From Amaurobius ferox (lineage: Eukaryota > Arthropoda > Arachnida > Araneae > Amaurobiidae), in NCBI GenBank assembly GCA_951213105.1, contig OX578138.1:93786914-93850913 (forward strand): DNA of 64,000 nt, read 5' to 3'. The notes beneath the pieces were generated by a model, which searched no databases, had not been told where the DNA came from, and saw nothing but the letters and a program-made list of their open reading frames with translations. Position 1 is the stretch's first letter. Every line of letters starts with the position of its first letter. Below are positions 43,496 through 54,270 of this stretch, piece by piece. The position numbers and the translations under genes are program-made.

Positions 43496-45642
43496 ACAGA
43501 GCACAAACTGGTCAGGAAGAGACCTTTGGTTCGACCTCGGTTAGAGCATTTGCCTTAACAATTTCATACGAGGACCTAATACTGCACATCGGAAGGAAAA
43601 TCTTAATATTGCGCGCTAGCTGAAAATAGTCACCGATGTCTCAAAGATACCGAGTTTTGATGACCGGGAACAGATCTGTGGTTCGACCTCGGTTAGAACA
43701 TTTGCCTTAACAATGGCATCCGAGAACCTTAATATTGCACATCAGATGGACAACCTTAATCTTGCACGCTCTAAAAATAGTCACTAATGTCTCAAAAATA
43801 ACGAGTTTTGATGGCCGGGAACAGATCTGTGGTTCGACCTCAGTTAGAACATTTGCCTTAACAATGGCATCCGAGAACCTTAATATTGCACATCAGATGG
43901 AAAACCTTAAATTTGCGCGCAATCTAAAAATAGTCACTAATGTCTCAAACATAACGTGTTTTGATGGACAGGAACAGATCTGTGGTTCGACCTCGGTTAG
44001 AACATTTGCCTTAACAATGGCATCCGAGAACCTTAATTTTGCACATCAGATGGAAACCTTAATCTTGCACGCAATCTAAAAATAGTCACTGATGTCTCAT
44101 AAATAACGAGTTTTGATGGCCGGGAACAGATCTGTGGTTCGACCTCGGTTAGAACATTTGTCTTAACAATGTAATCCGAGAACCTTAATATTGCACATCA
44201 GATGGAAAACCTTAATCTTGCGCGCTAGCTGAAAATAGTCACCGATGTCTCAAAGATATCGAGTTTTGATGGCCGGGAACAGATCTGTGGTTCGACCTCG
44301 GTTAGAACATTTGCCTTAACAATGACATCCGAGAACCTTAATATTGCACATCAGATGGACAACCTTAATCTTGCGCGCTCTAAAAATAGTCACTAATGTC
44401 TCAAAAATAACGAGTTTTGATGGCCGGGAACAGATCTGTGGTTCGACCTCGGTTAGAACATTTGCCTTAACAATGGCATCCGAGAAACTTAATATTGCAC
44501 ATCAGATGGAAAACCTTAAATTTTCGCGCAATCTAAAAATAGTCACTAATGTCTCAAACATAACGTGTTTTGATGGACAGGAACAGATCTGTGGTTCGAC
44601 CTCGGTTAGAACATTTGCCTTAACAATGGCATCCGAGAACCTTAATTTTGCACATCAGATGGAAACCTTAATCTTGCACGCAATCTAAAAATAGTCACTG
44701 ATGTCTCATAAATAACGAGTTTTGATAGCCGGGAACAGATCTGTGGTTCGACCTCGGTTAGAACATTTGTCTTAACAATATAATCCGAGAACCTTAATAT
44801 TGCACATCAGTTGGAAAACCTTAATCTTGCGCGCAATCTAAAAATAGTCACTAATGTCTAAAAAATAACGAGTTTTGATGGCCGGGAACAGATCTGTGGT
44901 TCCACCTCGGTTAGAACATTTGTCTTAACAATGTAATCCGAGAACCTTAATATTGCACATCAGATGGAAAACCTTAATCTTGCGCGCTAGCTGAAAATAG
45001 TCACCGATGTCTCAAAGATATCGAGTTTTGATGGCCGGGAACAGATCTGTGGTTCGACCTCGGTTAGAACATTTGCCTTAACAATGACATCCGAGAACCT
45101 TAATATTGCATATCAGATGGACAACCTTAATCTTGCGCGCTCTAAAAATAGTCACTAATGTCTCAAAAATAACGAGTTTTGATGGCCGGGAACAGATCTG
45201 TGGTTCGACCTCGGTTAGAACATTTGCCTTAACAATGGCATCCGAGAAACTTAATATTGCACATCAGATGGAAAACCTTAAATTTTCGCGCAATCTAAAA
45301 ATAGTCACTAATGTCTCAAACATAACGTGTTTTGATGGACAGGAACAGATCTGTGGTTCGACCTCGGTTAGAACATTTGCCTTAACAATGGCATCCGAGA
45401 ACCTTAATTTTGCACATCAGATGGAAACCTTAATCTTGCACGCAATCTAAAAATAGTCACTGATGTCTCATAAATAACGAGTTTTGATAGCCGGGAACAG
45501 ATCTGTGGTTCGACCTCGGTTAGAACATTTGTCTTAACAATATAATCCGAGAACCTTAATATTGCACATCAAATGGAAAACCTTAATCTTGCGCGCAATC
45601 TAAAAATATTCACTAATGTCTCAAAAATAGCGAGTTTTGATT
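43496..45642 (+). repeat. Satellite array: 14 monomers of about 152 bp with higher-order pattern
   Basis: The anchor CAGATCTGTGGTTCGACCTC recurs at 43,671, 43,822, 43,975, 44,127, 44,280, 44,431, 44,584, 44,736, 44,889, 45,042, 45,193, 45,346 and 45,498, after a diverged first unit near 43,519. The spacing is 151-153 bp throughout. Variants alternate in the order A-B-C-D, A-B-C-D-E, A-B-C-D; for example TCACCGATGTCTCAAAGAT marks A and AACGTGTTTTGATGGACAGG marks C. Corresponding monomers in different rounds are more alike than neighbours, the mark of a higher-order repeat. Frames of 114 codons at 43,735, 44,344 and 45,106 recur with the array and are not genes. Confidence 0.95.
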
Positions 45643-45724
45643 CAGCCAAGACATCTACGATGTATGGCAGTAACTTTCAATTAACTAGTGTTTCATGGCA
45701 AATATATGCTGAATTGTATAAAAA

Positions 45725-46095
45725 TTAAAACTTTCACTATAGATATTAATACGATGATTTCTCGGCTCGTGGATGAAGATGAAATTAGGTGTGATAAAAT
45801 TTGAAGTTAAAAGAATCTTATTTTCAGATACATTAAATCCTGAGGAGGCAACAATTTCTTCAATTTACATGGACTTTTTCCAGTAACCAAACATTAGTTT
45901 GTAGTGACAACATCCAGACTTCTACTATATTAATACTACCATTTCGACTCAGTGGATAAAGAGGGAATTAGGTGTGATAATATGAATATGAAATTAAGAG
46001 AATTGTATTTTCAATGAAATTAAATCCTAAAGAGGCTACAATTTATTTTAATTTACATAGAATTTTTCCTGCAACTAAACTTTAGTTTGTAGTGA
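45725..46095 (+). repeat. Two-copy tandem duplication, about 187 bp
   Basis: 45,735-45,915 and 45,925-46,095 share GAATTAGGTGTGATAA, TTTTCANATNAAATTAAATCCT-like text, GAGGCNACAATTT and TTAGTTTGTAGTGA. The copies are clearly diverged. It abuts the satellite array. Confidence 0.7.
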
Positions 46096-46744
46096 GAGAC
46101 GTACATCTGGCACATTAGGGGTTTTTTATGTACACTTTTATTTTAAAACTTAAATCGCTTCTTAAAAGAATTGCCTTAAATTTACTATATCTACAATTAG
46201 ATTTTATAAAATCTTATTTATAAAGAAAATATGAATAATAAATCTCACCGATATGATCACCTTTAAATTTTATAAAACAATTGCCCTCCCAGCATACGAA
46301 GAAGAATTCGAACATGCAGATAATAAATGTCATATAACCAAACACAAGTCAGTGTTTTTAAAAGTTTTAACATTTTTCAAATTGTCAGAAATATTTCAGC
46401 TTTGAAATGATTTCCTGCTTATTCTGGTAAAAATGCATCGATATGTTTGACAGTTTTTGTAATGGTTGAAGAGAAGCGATGAAAAGTATTCACGGATTCC
46501 TTACGGCATTGCATATTGCGCATGGTTCTATGAATTCCTCATTCCTCCGATTTTGATATGTTTATGTGTTAGTTTTGGAGTTCGAAATGTACGCAATAGT
46601 AGATAAATTTTTCTGACATAAAAATATATATATGAACATTTCCATATGTAAAATGCGGATTATGTCTATCCTGGTTTTCTTTTAGTTGCTATTGAATTAT
46701 TTGATAAAAATTATACTTTACTATAGATGTTCCCTAATTCTAAT
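46096..46744. other. No recognised feature
   Basis: A+T-rich, no motif recognised. Confidence 0.5.
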
Positions 46745-47222
46745 TAAAAAAATCTGATGTGGGCAGCGCATGAGTTTTCTTATATAATGCAAAGAATTTA
46801 CTACTTTTACAGTAAAAAAAATAGATTATTTATATAGTGGATATTTATTTTCGTTCCATTATATTGAATTTTCGTCAATGAGTCGTCATTTTCACTGATT
46901 TAGAGTCATTTGTATCGATTTGGCGAGTTTTTCGTTAATTTAGCAACATTTAAAAAGGTCGCCAAGTTGGCGACATTCCACCAAATTCGTCGCTAAAATC
47001 TCGCCAAGCGTTATGGACAAAGAAATAAGTTATTCTTACAGCAGTTAAATGACTATTGGCTTTCAAATACAAAAGTATTACACAAAGTATATTTTTTCAT
47101 AAATGGAACGAGCTAGATCCACAAGAATGATGTCACCAAATTTATCGCATGGCACTACATATGAAAAGTGAACATGTTTCTCAGTAGGAAATATTTTTTT
47201 TTTTATTTTATATAACTTTTTG
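46745..47222 (-). mobile_element. Family Q element, truncated, minus orientation
   Basis: It begins with the 3' signature on the minus strand (CTGATGTGGGCAGCGCATGA at 46,752-46,771) and runs to the AACATGTTTCTCAGTAGG region. It is closely similar to 18,579-19,050. Some additional family text (GTACAATATCTCGAGAACAG, GTTAGCGTTCTAAA) continues to about 47,340. Confidence 0.72.
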
Positions 47223-47367
47223 ATAATTTTTTTGAAAAATGTACAATATCTCGAGAACAGTTCATGTTAGCGTTCTAAATACTATCAAATCAGGATACTT
47301 ATGAAATAAAATTTATATGATGACAAATGATGATAACACTTCATTTGTGACGCAAAAAAAATGTATT

Positions 47368-48307
47368 TTCACTTTCCTTATATACATAATGTATAAGGAA
47401 AGTATTGTGACGGGGTCGAAAATTCGAGTTCGAGTTTTCAACGGGAGAGCACGTTTCAAGCATCCCTGGTTACGAATCAAACATTTTTGATGTGATGTCC
47501 GTGTGTGTGTGTGAGAAAGTATGTGTGTGTGTGTGTGTCAGTGAGTCTGTGGAGACGATATCTCACGAACAAATAGAGCGATTCGAATGACATTTGGTAC
47601 AAAAATCACTATCCGTGAATACCGGAAGCCTATAGTTTTTAAATGTAATCGAATGTTCAGAACGCCCTAAATTTTGGAGTGAAATTTTGAAAAAAATCTT
47701 AAAATCAAAACCTTTAATAAAGTTACGAGAATAGACATTTCTTATGCAATTTTTCCTTAGAAAAGGATTGACATAAACTTTAGAACGCTAGCATGAACCG
47801 TTCTCGAGATATTGTACATTTTGTAAATACATTTATAAAAAAATCCCGTAAATTAAAAAAATATATTAACTGTTGAGAAACATGTTCACTTTTCATATGT
47901 AATATCATGCGATCAATTTGGTGACATAATTCTCGTGGATCGAGCGTTTTCCATCATGAGAAAAGATTCTGCGAGTAATAATTTTGCATTTGAACGCCAA
48001 TAGTTATTTTTCTGCTATAAGAATAACTTATTTCTCTTTTCATAACCCTTGGCAAGATTTTAGCGACGAATTTGGCGGAATGTAGCCAATTTGGCGACAT
48101 TTTAAAATGTTGCTAAATTAACGAAAAACTCGCCAAATGGATAAAAATTACAAATAAATGAAAATGACAACTAATTGACGAAAATTCAATATCTTGGAAA
48201 GAATATAAATATCTACTATAAGAATAACCTATTTTCTTATTGTAATAGTAGTAAATTTATTGCATTATATAAGGAAAGACATGTGTTGCCCACATCAGAT
48301 TTTTTAT
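47368..48307 (+). mobile_element. Family Q element, full length
   Basis: Palindromic left end CACTTTCCTTATATACATAA...TATAAGGAAAGT (47,370-47,404), GACGGGGTCGAAAATTCG, a (TG)n microsatellite (47,500-47,540), GAACAAATAGAGCGATTCGA, AACATGTTCACTTTTCATAT and the right end AAGGAAAGACATGTGTTGCC, CACATCAGATTTTTT (48,272-48,307). With the preceding copy it forms a head-to-head pair. Confidence 0.75.
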
Positions 48308-48314
48308 ATAATGA

Positions 48315-48450
48315 CTAGGAATATACCCGTTCTTTGTACGGAGTATATAATATAAATAAACTTGAAATTCAAAAGCATGAGCAAATAAATTCCTATAGTA
48401 AACTAAATGACATTGTTAATTAAAGTGTTCTATTAAAAGATCAGTTAAGT
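48315..48450 (-). mobile_element. Helitron 3' end fragment
   Basis: On the minus strand it ends ACTCCGTACAAAGAACGGG, then TATATTCCTAG: a short hairpin (CCGT/ACGG) followed by a CTAG terminus, with a T after it. This is the Helitron 3' rule (hairpin, CTRR, insertion before T). The inner text matches the ends at 55,981 and 63,358. It is 5' truncated near 48,450. Confidence 0.7.
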
Positions 48451-48519
48451 TCGAAATGCAAATGCAGCAGCTACCTGCAACAATTATTAGCATTTAAGGT
48501 CAACACCTCAGCATAAATT

Positions 48520-48797
48520 TACCAAAGGAAAAGACCATATGTCGTTTATATAACCCAATAGATAGTCACCGGTATGTAGAAATCTGTGATGAATTTCAAG
48601 AAAACCATGTCCAGTTCCCAAGAAAGTAGCCATGCGAGAACGAATCCAAAGATCAATACTTTTATTATAACATTTTTTAATATGGGGATATTCATCTAAC
48701 CTACGTGCTACTAGCGTCGGTGAATCAAGTACGCCACTGAAAACGTCCACTGACTGTGGATTAGCAAGAAGATAAATAATTGGCAAATATATAATCT
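48520..48797 (-). CDS. Exon-like reading frame of unknown function
   Basis: A minus-strand frame of about 95 codons is open from an acceptor-like TTTTTCTTAG (boundary near 48,797) to a stop at 48,508-48,510. A donor-like TTGGTAAAT occurs shortly before it (about 48,522-48,530). Composition is more balanced than the flanks, and the translation (for example LDSPTLVARRLDEYPHIKKC, then GTGHGFLEIHHRFLHTG) is not low complexity. There is no Met start in a useful place, so an internal or terminal exon fits better than a whole gene. No family was recognised. It could also be part of a transposon gene or an accidental frame. Confidence 0.3.
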
Positions 48798-48962
48798 AAG
48801 AAAAACAGTTGGATATTTGGGATAATATAATGCAAGAACGTATGTGTTACGAACTGGCCTCTACTTCTAATGTTGATCGCCTTGAACCAGCTCGATAGTT
48901 CTTGCTACGCTTATTCAACACACTTTCTTATAATCACACGTACACATATTATAACTAAATAT

Positions 48963-48980
48963 TTACACACACACACACAC

Positions 48981-49020
<40 letters not shown>

Positions 49021-49022
49021 AT
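48963..49022. repeat. Palindromic (AC)n(AT)n(GT)n microsatellite
   Basis: An AC run, a short AT run and a GT run follow without interruption, so the whole tract is self-complementary. Reading frames through it are artefacts. Confidence 0.97.
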
Positions 49023-49220
49023 TTAAATTCATACATCATAATACTCGTGTCCCATCGTCCGTTCAGATGAGAGTCCGGAAAGTTCCTCCGTTCTTCAGCC
49101 GTGTCCCCTTCACCTCCAGTTTTTACCACCTGACCCCTCCAGTATCAAATTGCGGGGCCAGCTGTTCACACCTCGAAGTAGCAAGATGGTGAACCGAAAA
49201 TAACGTTATACCCAGTCCTC

Positions 49221-49690
49221 TTGGCATGGACAGAAACACTTACATATCAGCGGCATTCGCTACAAATTTCGACGGCGACTCTAACCTTCCACGCAACTGT
49301 TCCAAGTACTCCGGGATACTCTGTCCTATATTTCCGGGTATCACCGTCTCCTCTTCCCAGCACGTTTTCAATAACACAAGAGGTCCATTTGGTAATCTCC
49401 CATACATTAACTTGAATGGATATACTCAGATAGTTTCATTGGTGGTTTCGCGGCTTGCCCCTAGCTGGAAGGGGGGAGGAGTGCTATCCAAATCTTTCCC
49501 ATGGTTTTGGATCGCGTGAGGCATCATATTCTTCAGCGACCCGTTGTACCTTTCGATCATCCCATTATTCAACGGGTATACGGGCGTACAGAAACGTAGT
49601 TCCGCTTCCAAATGTTTAAAATTTTCTGTAGTTAATTAGGCAGAAAAGTTCGTAGAGTTAACCATACAAATAACTTGAGGGACGCCATTT
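49221..49690 (-). pseudogene. Ty3/Gypsy integrase core fragment
   Basis: On the minus strand the text reads STNFSA (about 49,655), LEAELRFCTPVYPLNNGMIE with RYNGSLKN (49,611-49,530), AIQNHGKD, PPFQLGASRETTNE, then, after an in-frame stop near 49,426, FKLMYGRLPNGPLVLL and IPEYLEQLRGRLES. This is the end of the integrase core: the Glu of the DDE triad lies in GMIERYNG, and the FKLMYGR motif is typical. The earlier catalytic Asp positions are degenerate or outside. It belongs to a different Gypsy lineage from the relic at 8.5-9.6 kb. The sequence downstream to about 49,030 may be the tail of the same element. Confidence 0.85.
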
Positions 49691-50279
49691 AAATTTCTCT
49701 TTATATTAAAATACTCTACAAATAATATTATTTAAATTTCTACAAATTTCTCTTTAATATTAAATGTAACACGGCTTCATGCAACAATTAAATATCATTT
49801 CTTATCAATAGAGTATTTAATATCATTTTCATATTGAACTGAAATGTGTATCTATATACAACTTATATATTATTTGTATCTATATATTAATATATATTAC
49901 TCGTTTATGAAACGTTGCAAATGTACAACAAAACCCTGTTGACTTCCCATGAGATTGATTTAAGAAAGTTGAAAATAATTTATTTTTTATTATAATATCG
50001 AAATTTGTTAATGTGGAGGAAATGCCGTATTAGAGCCATGGGATTTCATCAATTAAATGAACATATCTAATCCTTGAAAATTTTAAGTTAAGTGTGCTCA
50101 ATTTCGCTAATCTAGCATTTGCAATTATTTATAATTTTCTAAATATCCGTATAGTGAATTTTTCAAATGTCTCATATAAATCAAGTCTGTACCTAATTCA
50201 TGGAAAAAGTTATTAAAATAAAAAGAATTTAACTCACCTGGAACAAAAAGTAACAAGAAATTTATAAAGGAGTCTTCAT
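49691..50279. other. No recognised feature
   Basis: A+T-rich, with a short repeated phrase (ATTTAAATTTCT) near 49,690-49,760. Confidence 0.5.
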
Positions 50280-52075
50280 ATGGTGGTGTGTGGTATGTAT
50301 GCTTCGTTTTTGACGTAACTGTTGAATATTTTAACCCCTTTTGTACACTTATTTCGTACAGTCATACGAATTTTCGGAAACACCAGAAGAGAAGTCGCCA
50401 AAACTGGAAGTGTAAATCATTAGTGAATCCATCAACGCTTTCTATTTTTTTAATATAAAAATGAAGTTGTTACAATTTTTTAAGCTCTATCTATAGCCAA
50501 TCTTGAGAAATAGGTGTTGCAAGAAACATTCAATTTTTTTAATCAGACGTGATATCTGTAGAACCGGAAGTTAAATTCCTTAGTAAGACCCATTTCTGCA
50601 ACAGAATTAAATGCCGAATACATACCTGACATTATCGAAAATATATAGGCAATTCTGGAAAACAATTTCAAAGGGCATTTTTTTAACCGTATGCGAAAGG
50701 AAACAGAAGTATAATTCCTTAGTGAACCCTCTATCCCACTAAATAACATGAAGCTAAATTCATACCAATTGTCGTCAAAGCTCTATCCACACCCGATTCT
50801 GTGAAATCGATTTTAAACAAAAATATGAATTTTGGTACTTGGAATGAAAAAATAATCAGAAATGGAAATTCCTGGTAAACTCTTCTGCGCTATGTATAAT
50901 TTGTTGTTAAATCCATATCAGTTATTACCTAGGCAATATCTATAGCCAATCCTTAGAAATATGAGTTTCAAAGGAAAATTTTGAATGGAAAAGGGAAAAA
51001 ACCTGGAAAGGAAGTTCTTAGTAAATCATCCTAACCCCTTCAGCATTGGATGCTAAATCGATCTATGTTAATGTCTAAGCTCTATCTATAGCCCACATAC
51101 AATCGGCACTTACTTTTGTTATTCTTGTACTACCCTTATCGGTGGGAGCTGGCTTATCGTTTACATATCTTGTTGCTATCAATCCTGCTGAATTTGATTT
51201 TCTTAACTGCACTATTCAATTTTTATTTAACTTCATCCTTATGTTTCTGGTGATACTTGTGTGGTACACTTTTCCTCATCTAATCACCGTCTTACTTCTA
51301 AGCGTATTTATTTAGTCTAATTTCTTGCTAGGCAAAATCATTTTTTTTTTGCATCGGGAAGCCACATCCTCGCCTACTTCCATAGTCCTATTCATTTGTG
51401 CGGAGGTCCTCTTTATTGCCGAATTATCTCTTGATTGTCGAAGGACCTCTTGATTGAAGTTAGATGACTTTCATATTAGCTCCTATGGAACTAATGAAAA
51501 TGTTACATGTCTTGGCCGAAAGCACCGTACCCCCCCAAGTTGCCATCGTGAATTTGTGACCATGCATTTATGGATCGTAAACTTCTCCGGGACAAGACTG
51601 CCAAACGTGGCGCCGCTTGTCTGCGTCTTTTGTTCTTTCAAAAATGTCAATATTTTGCTAAATGGTATCACAGCATCTTTAGAACCCAAAGTAGAAATTC
51701 TTGTTGATTATCTTTAACCCCTGCAGAATTTGAAGTTATATCGATACCTGTGTAGCCAATCTAAGCTGTATATATAGCCAATCCTGAAAAATAGATGTTT
51801 CAAATAAAATGTCTGAACCTGAACTGGGTATTGTTAATAAACATCCCTGCAACTTTTAGAATTTGATGTTGAATTCTTATCAATTATTTTCTAAGCTCTA
51901 TTTATAGGCAATCATGAAATGGATGTTTCAAGGAAATGGGAAAATTTCTAACCAGGAATTTGAAAAGAAACTGAAATGGAAATCCTTAGTAAAGCCTTCT
52001 ACCTTCTTAGGAATTGAATGCTGAATTCATAGCAGTTATCATATAAGCTCTATCTATAGTAGATATTTAAAAAAC
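50280..52075 (+). repeat. Family T diverged tandem repeats
   Basis: The cycle AAGCTCTATCTATAGCCAAT, CTGAGAAATAGGTGTTTCAA, GGAAGTTAAATTCCTTAGTAA, then CTNCAGAATTNAATGCTGAA recurs about nine times at roughly 150-180 bp, with strong divergence. An unrelated segment (about 51,095-51,720) interrupts it. This contains an A+T-poor stretch with frames on both strands (for example KDAVIPFSKILTFL on the minus strand) that were not assigned to a family. The repeat also occurs at 3,300-3,720. Confidence 0.6.
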
Positions 52076-52583
52076 ATTATAGCAAAAACGTACATGGAAT
52101 ATTTGATTACTACCAAAAAATATTACAACTGCCAAAATGATTATACACGATGCACGCAACCATAATGTGCTTGATGCCATAATGTGCCTGAATTGCATAC
52201 AAAGTTCACTACGAACGTAAACGATGTTTGTATTCCGCAAAAAAATGAAATCATTGTTTTATGGTTCTCGCAATTGGAGTGAGCAGACGGCGACATATTT
52301 TTTTCAAACACAGTACTGTGTTGTTAACGGTCTTTCGTGTTTTTCAGCTGATTGAGTTTTGGTGTCAGCATTAAACATATCCTGGCAATGAAGTACCCTT
52401 TTGGTGTTAGCAATAGCAGATGTCCCTATGTTTTGCAAAAAAAGTCGTACATCTTGTGTTCGTTTGACGTTACAGGAAATTCAACATCAGCCACACGTAT
52501 AATTTTCTCCATTGAGGAAATTGTTAGCAAAGCGAAATTGCAATCAGTACTACTGATATATGAAAAATAACTAACCACATATA

Positions 52584-53046
52584 TTTTAAAATCTATTAGC
52601 TTAGAAACAGTTTAAATCAATAAAAGCATTTATGAAATAAATACGAAATATAAATGGTTATGCAGTCTCCCGGTCCTACCAATTATATTTAGAAAATCAC
52701 CCTCATAGAATTTTATGTAAAATAAAAAAAATCATCCTTTTAAGAGCAAAATTGACCGACTTATAGCTGTTTAAAGTTGGAGCTGAGAAATGGTCAATAC
52801 GGTCCCTTGTCTGAAACGGGGCATTTTTATGCGTGGAAACTTAAGTCTTAAAGTTTAATGCTTCATAACTCTGTGAATTTTGGTCATAAAAGGGTGATTT
52901 TTTTAGTTTGCATGAAATTGTATGACGATGATTTTCCTAAATATAATTGGTAGGACCGGGGGGAACGTATAAAAATTTATATTTCGTATATCTTTTAGAA
53001 TTGTATTCATTGATTTAAACTGTTTCTAAGATAATAGATTTTAAAA
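52584..53046. repeat. Foldback element, arms about 165 bp
   Basis: The left arm (52,584-52,745) and right arm (52,885-53,046) are imperfect inverted copies: AGAAACAGTTTAAATCAAT / ATTGATTTAAACTGTTTCT, TACGAAATATAAA / TTTATATTTCGTA, CCGGTCCTACCAATTATATT / AATATAATTGGTAGGACCGG. About 140 bp lie between them. No coding capacity. Probably a MITE-like element; the target duplication is unclear. Confidence 0.75.
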
Positions 53047-53748
53047 TTTAAAACATTTTTGCAACTGGAAGTATATATCTGTGACTAACGGTTGAGGAAA
53101 TAGCCATTGGTCACCAATAACACTGGACATCCTGTATATTAATTATTATTCATAATTTATAAGACATGGATATCGAGTAAAAAGTAAGATCAACCACATT
53201 GTTTACAACCAAAATGACCACCACACCTTAGCATGTTGGACTTTGTGGCTAACATGCTGTGCGATTCGAGGTGTTCCTATTTGAAGAATGTTCCATTTTT
53301 GTCATCTATTAGTTCTTATTCCTTCTTCGTGAATTCATCATGAATGGCGAAATTGTAAACACTGGCGAATATGTAAACGCCTACATTATGTATATATTCT
53401 TTGACATAGAGACGCTGTGTGTTTCTTTCTTGCAAGTGAATTCCACACATTGTTTGCGCAATGTTCTTGATAACCTGCTAAAATAAAATTTCAATAAAAC
53501 TATTTTCATGCTGATGAAGGTGTTTTAAATACCACCAAAGCATATTATGTTTAAAACTCATTTTCTAATAATGATTGTTTGAAGTTAAATGCTCCACCAG
53601 AATTTCAGTATAAAATATCAATTACTTTGTGTTTGATATTTGTATGTTTAAATAGTAGAAATAAATTTTACAAAGTGATGAATAAAAGTCTAAAATAAAA
53701 TAAAATAAGATACTGTGCTTCAATAAATCAATAAATTACAAAATGACG

Positions 53749-53752
<4 letters not shown>
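53047..53752. other. No recognised feature
   Basis: No coding motif or repeat family recognised. Confidence 0.5.

Positions 53753-53819
<67 letters not shown>
53753..53819. repeat. (AT)n microsatellite
   Basis: About 33 uninterrupted AT units, directly abutting the small inverted-repeat element that follows. Confidence 0.97.
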
Positions 53820-53820
<1 letters not shown>

Positions 53821-53821
53821 C

Positions 53822-54012
53822 TTCTAAATAGAAAACTAAAGACACTAAAAAGCGGAAAATCAATGTAAACAACGAATAGTATCACAAATTGACCTGGAGG
53901 AGTTGTGACCCCCACTCTCCGGTTAAGCAATGCTTTAAGCCAAGGCAACACTCCCGGAAGTCGATACTTATTCAAGGAATGGCCTCAGTGTCTTTGATTT
54001 TCTATTTAGAAA
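53822..54012. mobile_element. 191-bp element with 25-bp terminal inverted repeats
   Basis: The left end TTCTAAATAGAAAACTAAAG (continuing ACACT) and the right end, on the other strand TTCTAAATAGAAAATCAAAG (continuing ACACT), differ at two positions. The interior is unusually balanced in composition (CTGGAGGAGTTGTGACCCCC; CACTCTCCGG). The size and structure fit a MITE. No target duplication could be read because the left flank is the AT microsatellite. Confidence 0.7.
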
Positions 54013-54270
54013 TTATATTTGTAATTATGTACAAGGGCAGCATAGTGCCATGTTAGCATACTGTGTATGTGTTTTTCATGTCTCAAACTTACTTCGTATA
54101 AAAATTTAGAAAGTGTAACTTTTTCAAAATTAGAGGGAGAACTATTTCATTAAAGTAACCTTATTCCCTACCTTACTTTCAACATTTTTGCAATTTACAT
54201 TGACTACTTATCTCCAACAGGTAAAGAATTAAAGCGCGTTTCAATCGTTTTGGGACACCCAGTATATATC

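Noticed and set aside
43735..45450. Three nearly identical 114-codon frames that look like a small gene family
   Set aside because: Their spacing (609 and 762 bp) equals four and five satellite monomers, and they run across monomer borders. They are by-products of the repeat.
51483..51717. Overlapping frames on both strands resembling a gag-like protein
   Set aside because: The flavour was suggestive but no zinc knuckle or other diagnostic motif is present, so no family was assigned.
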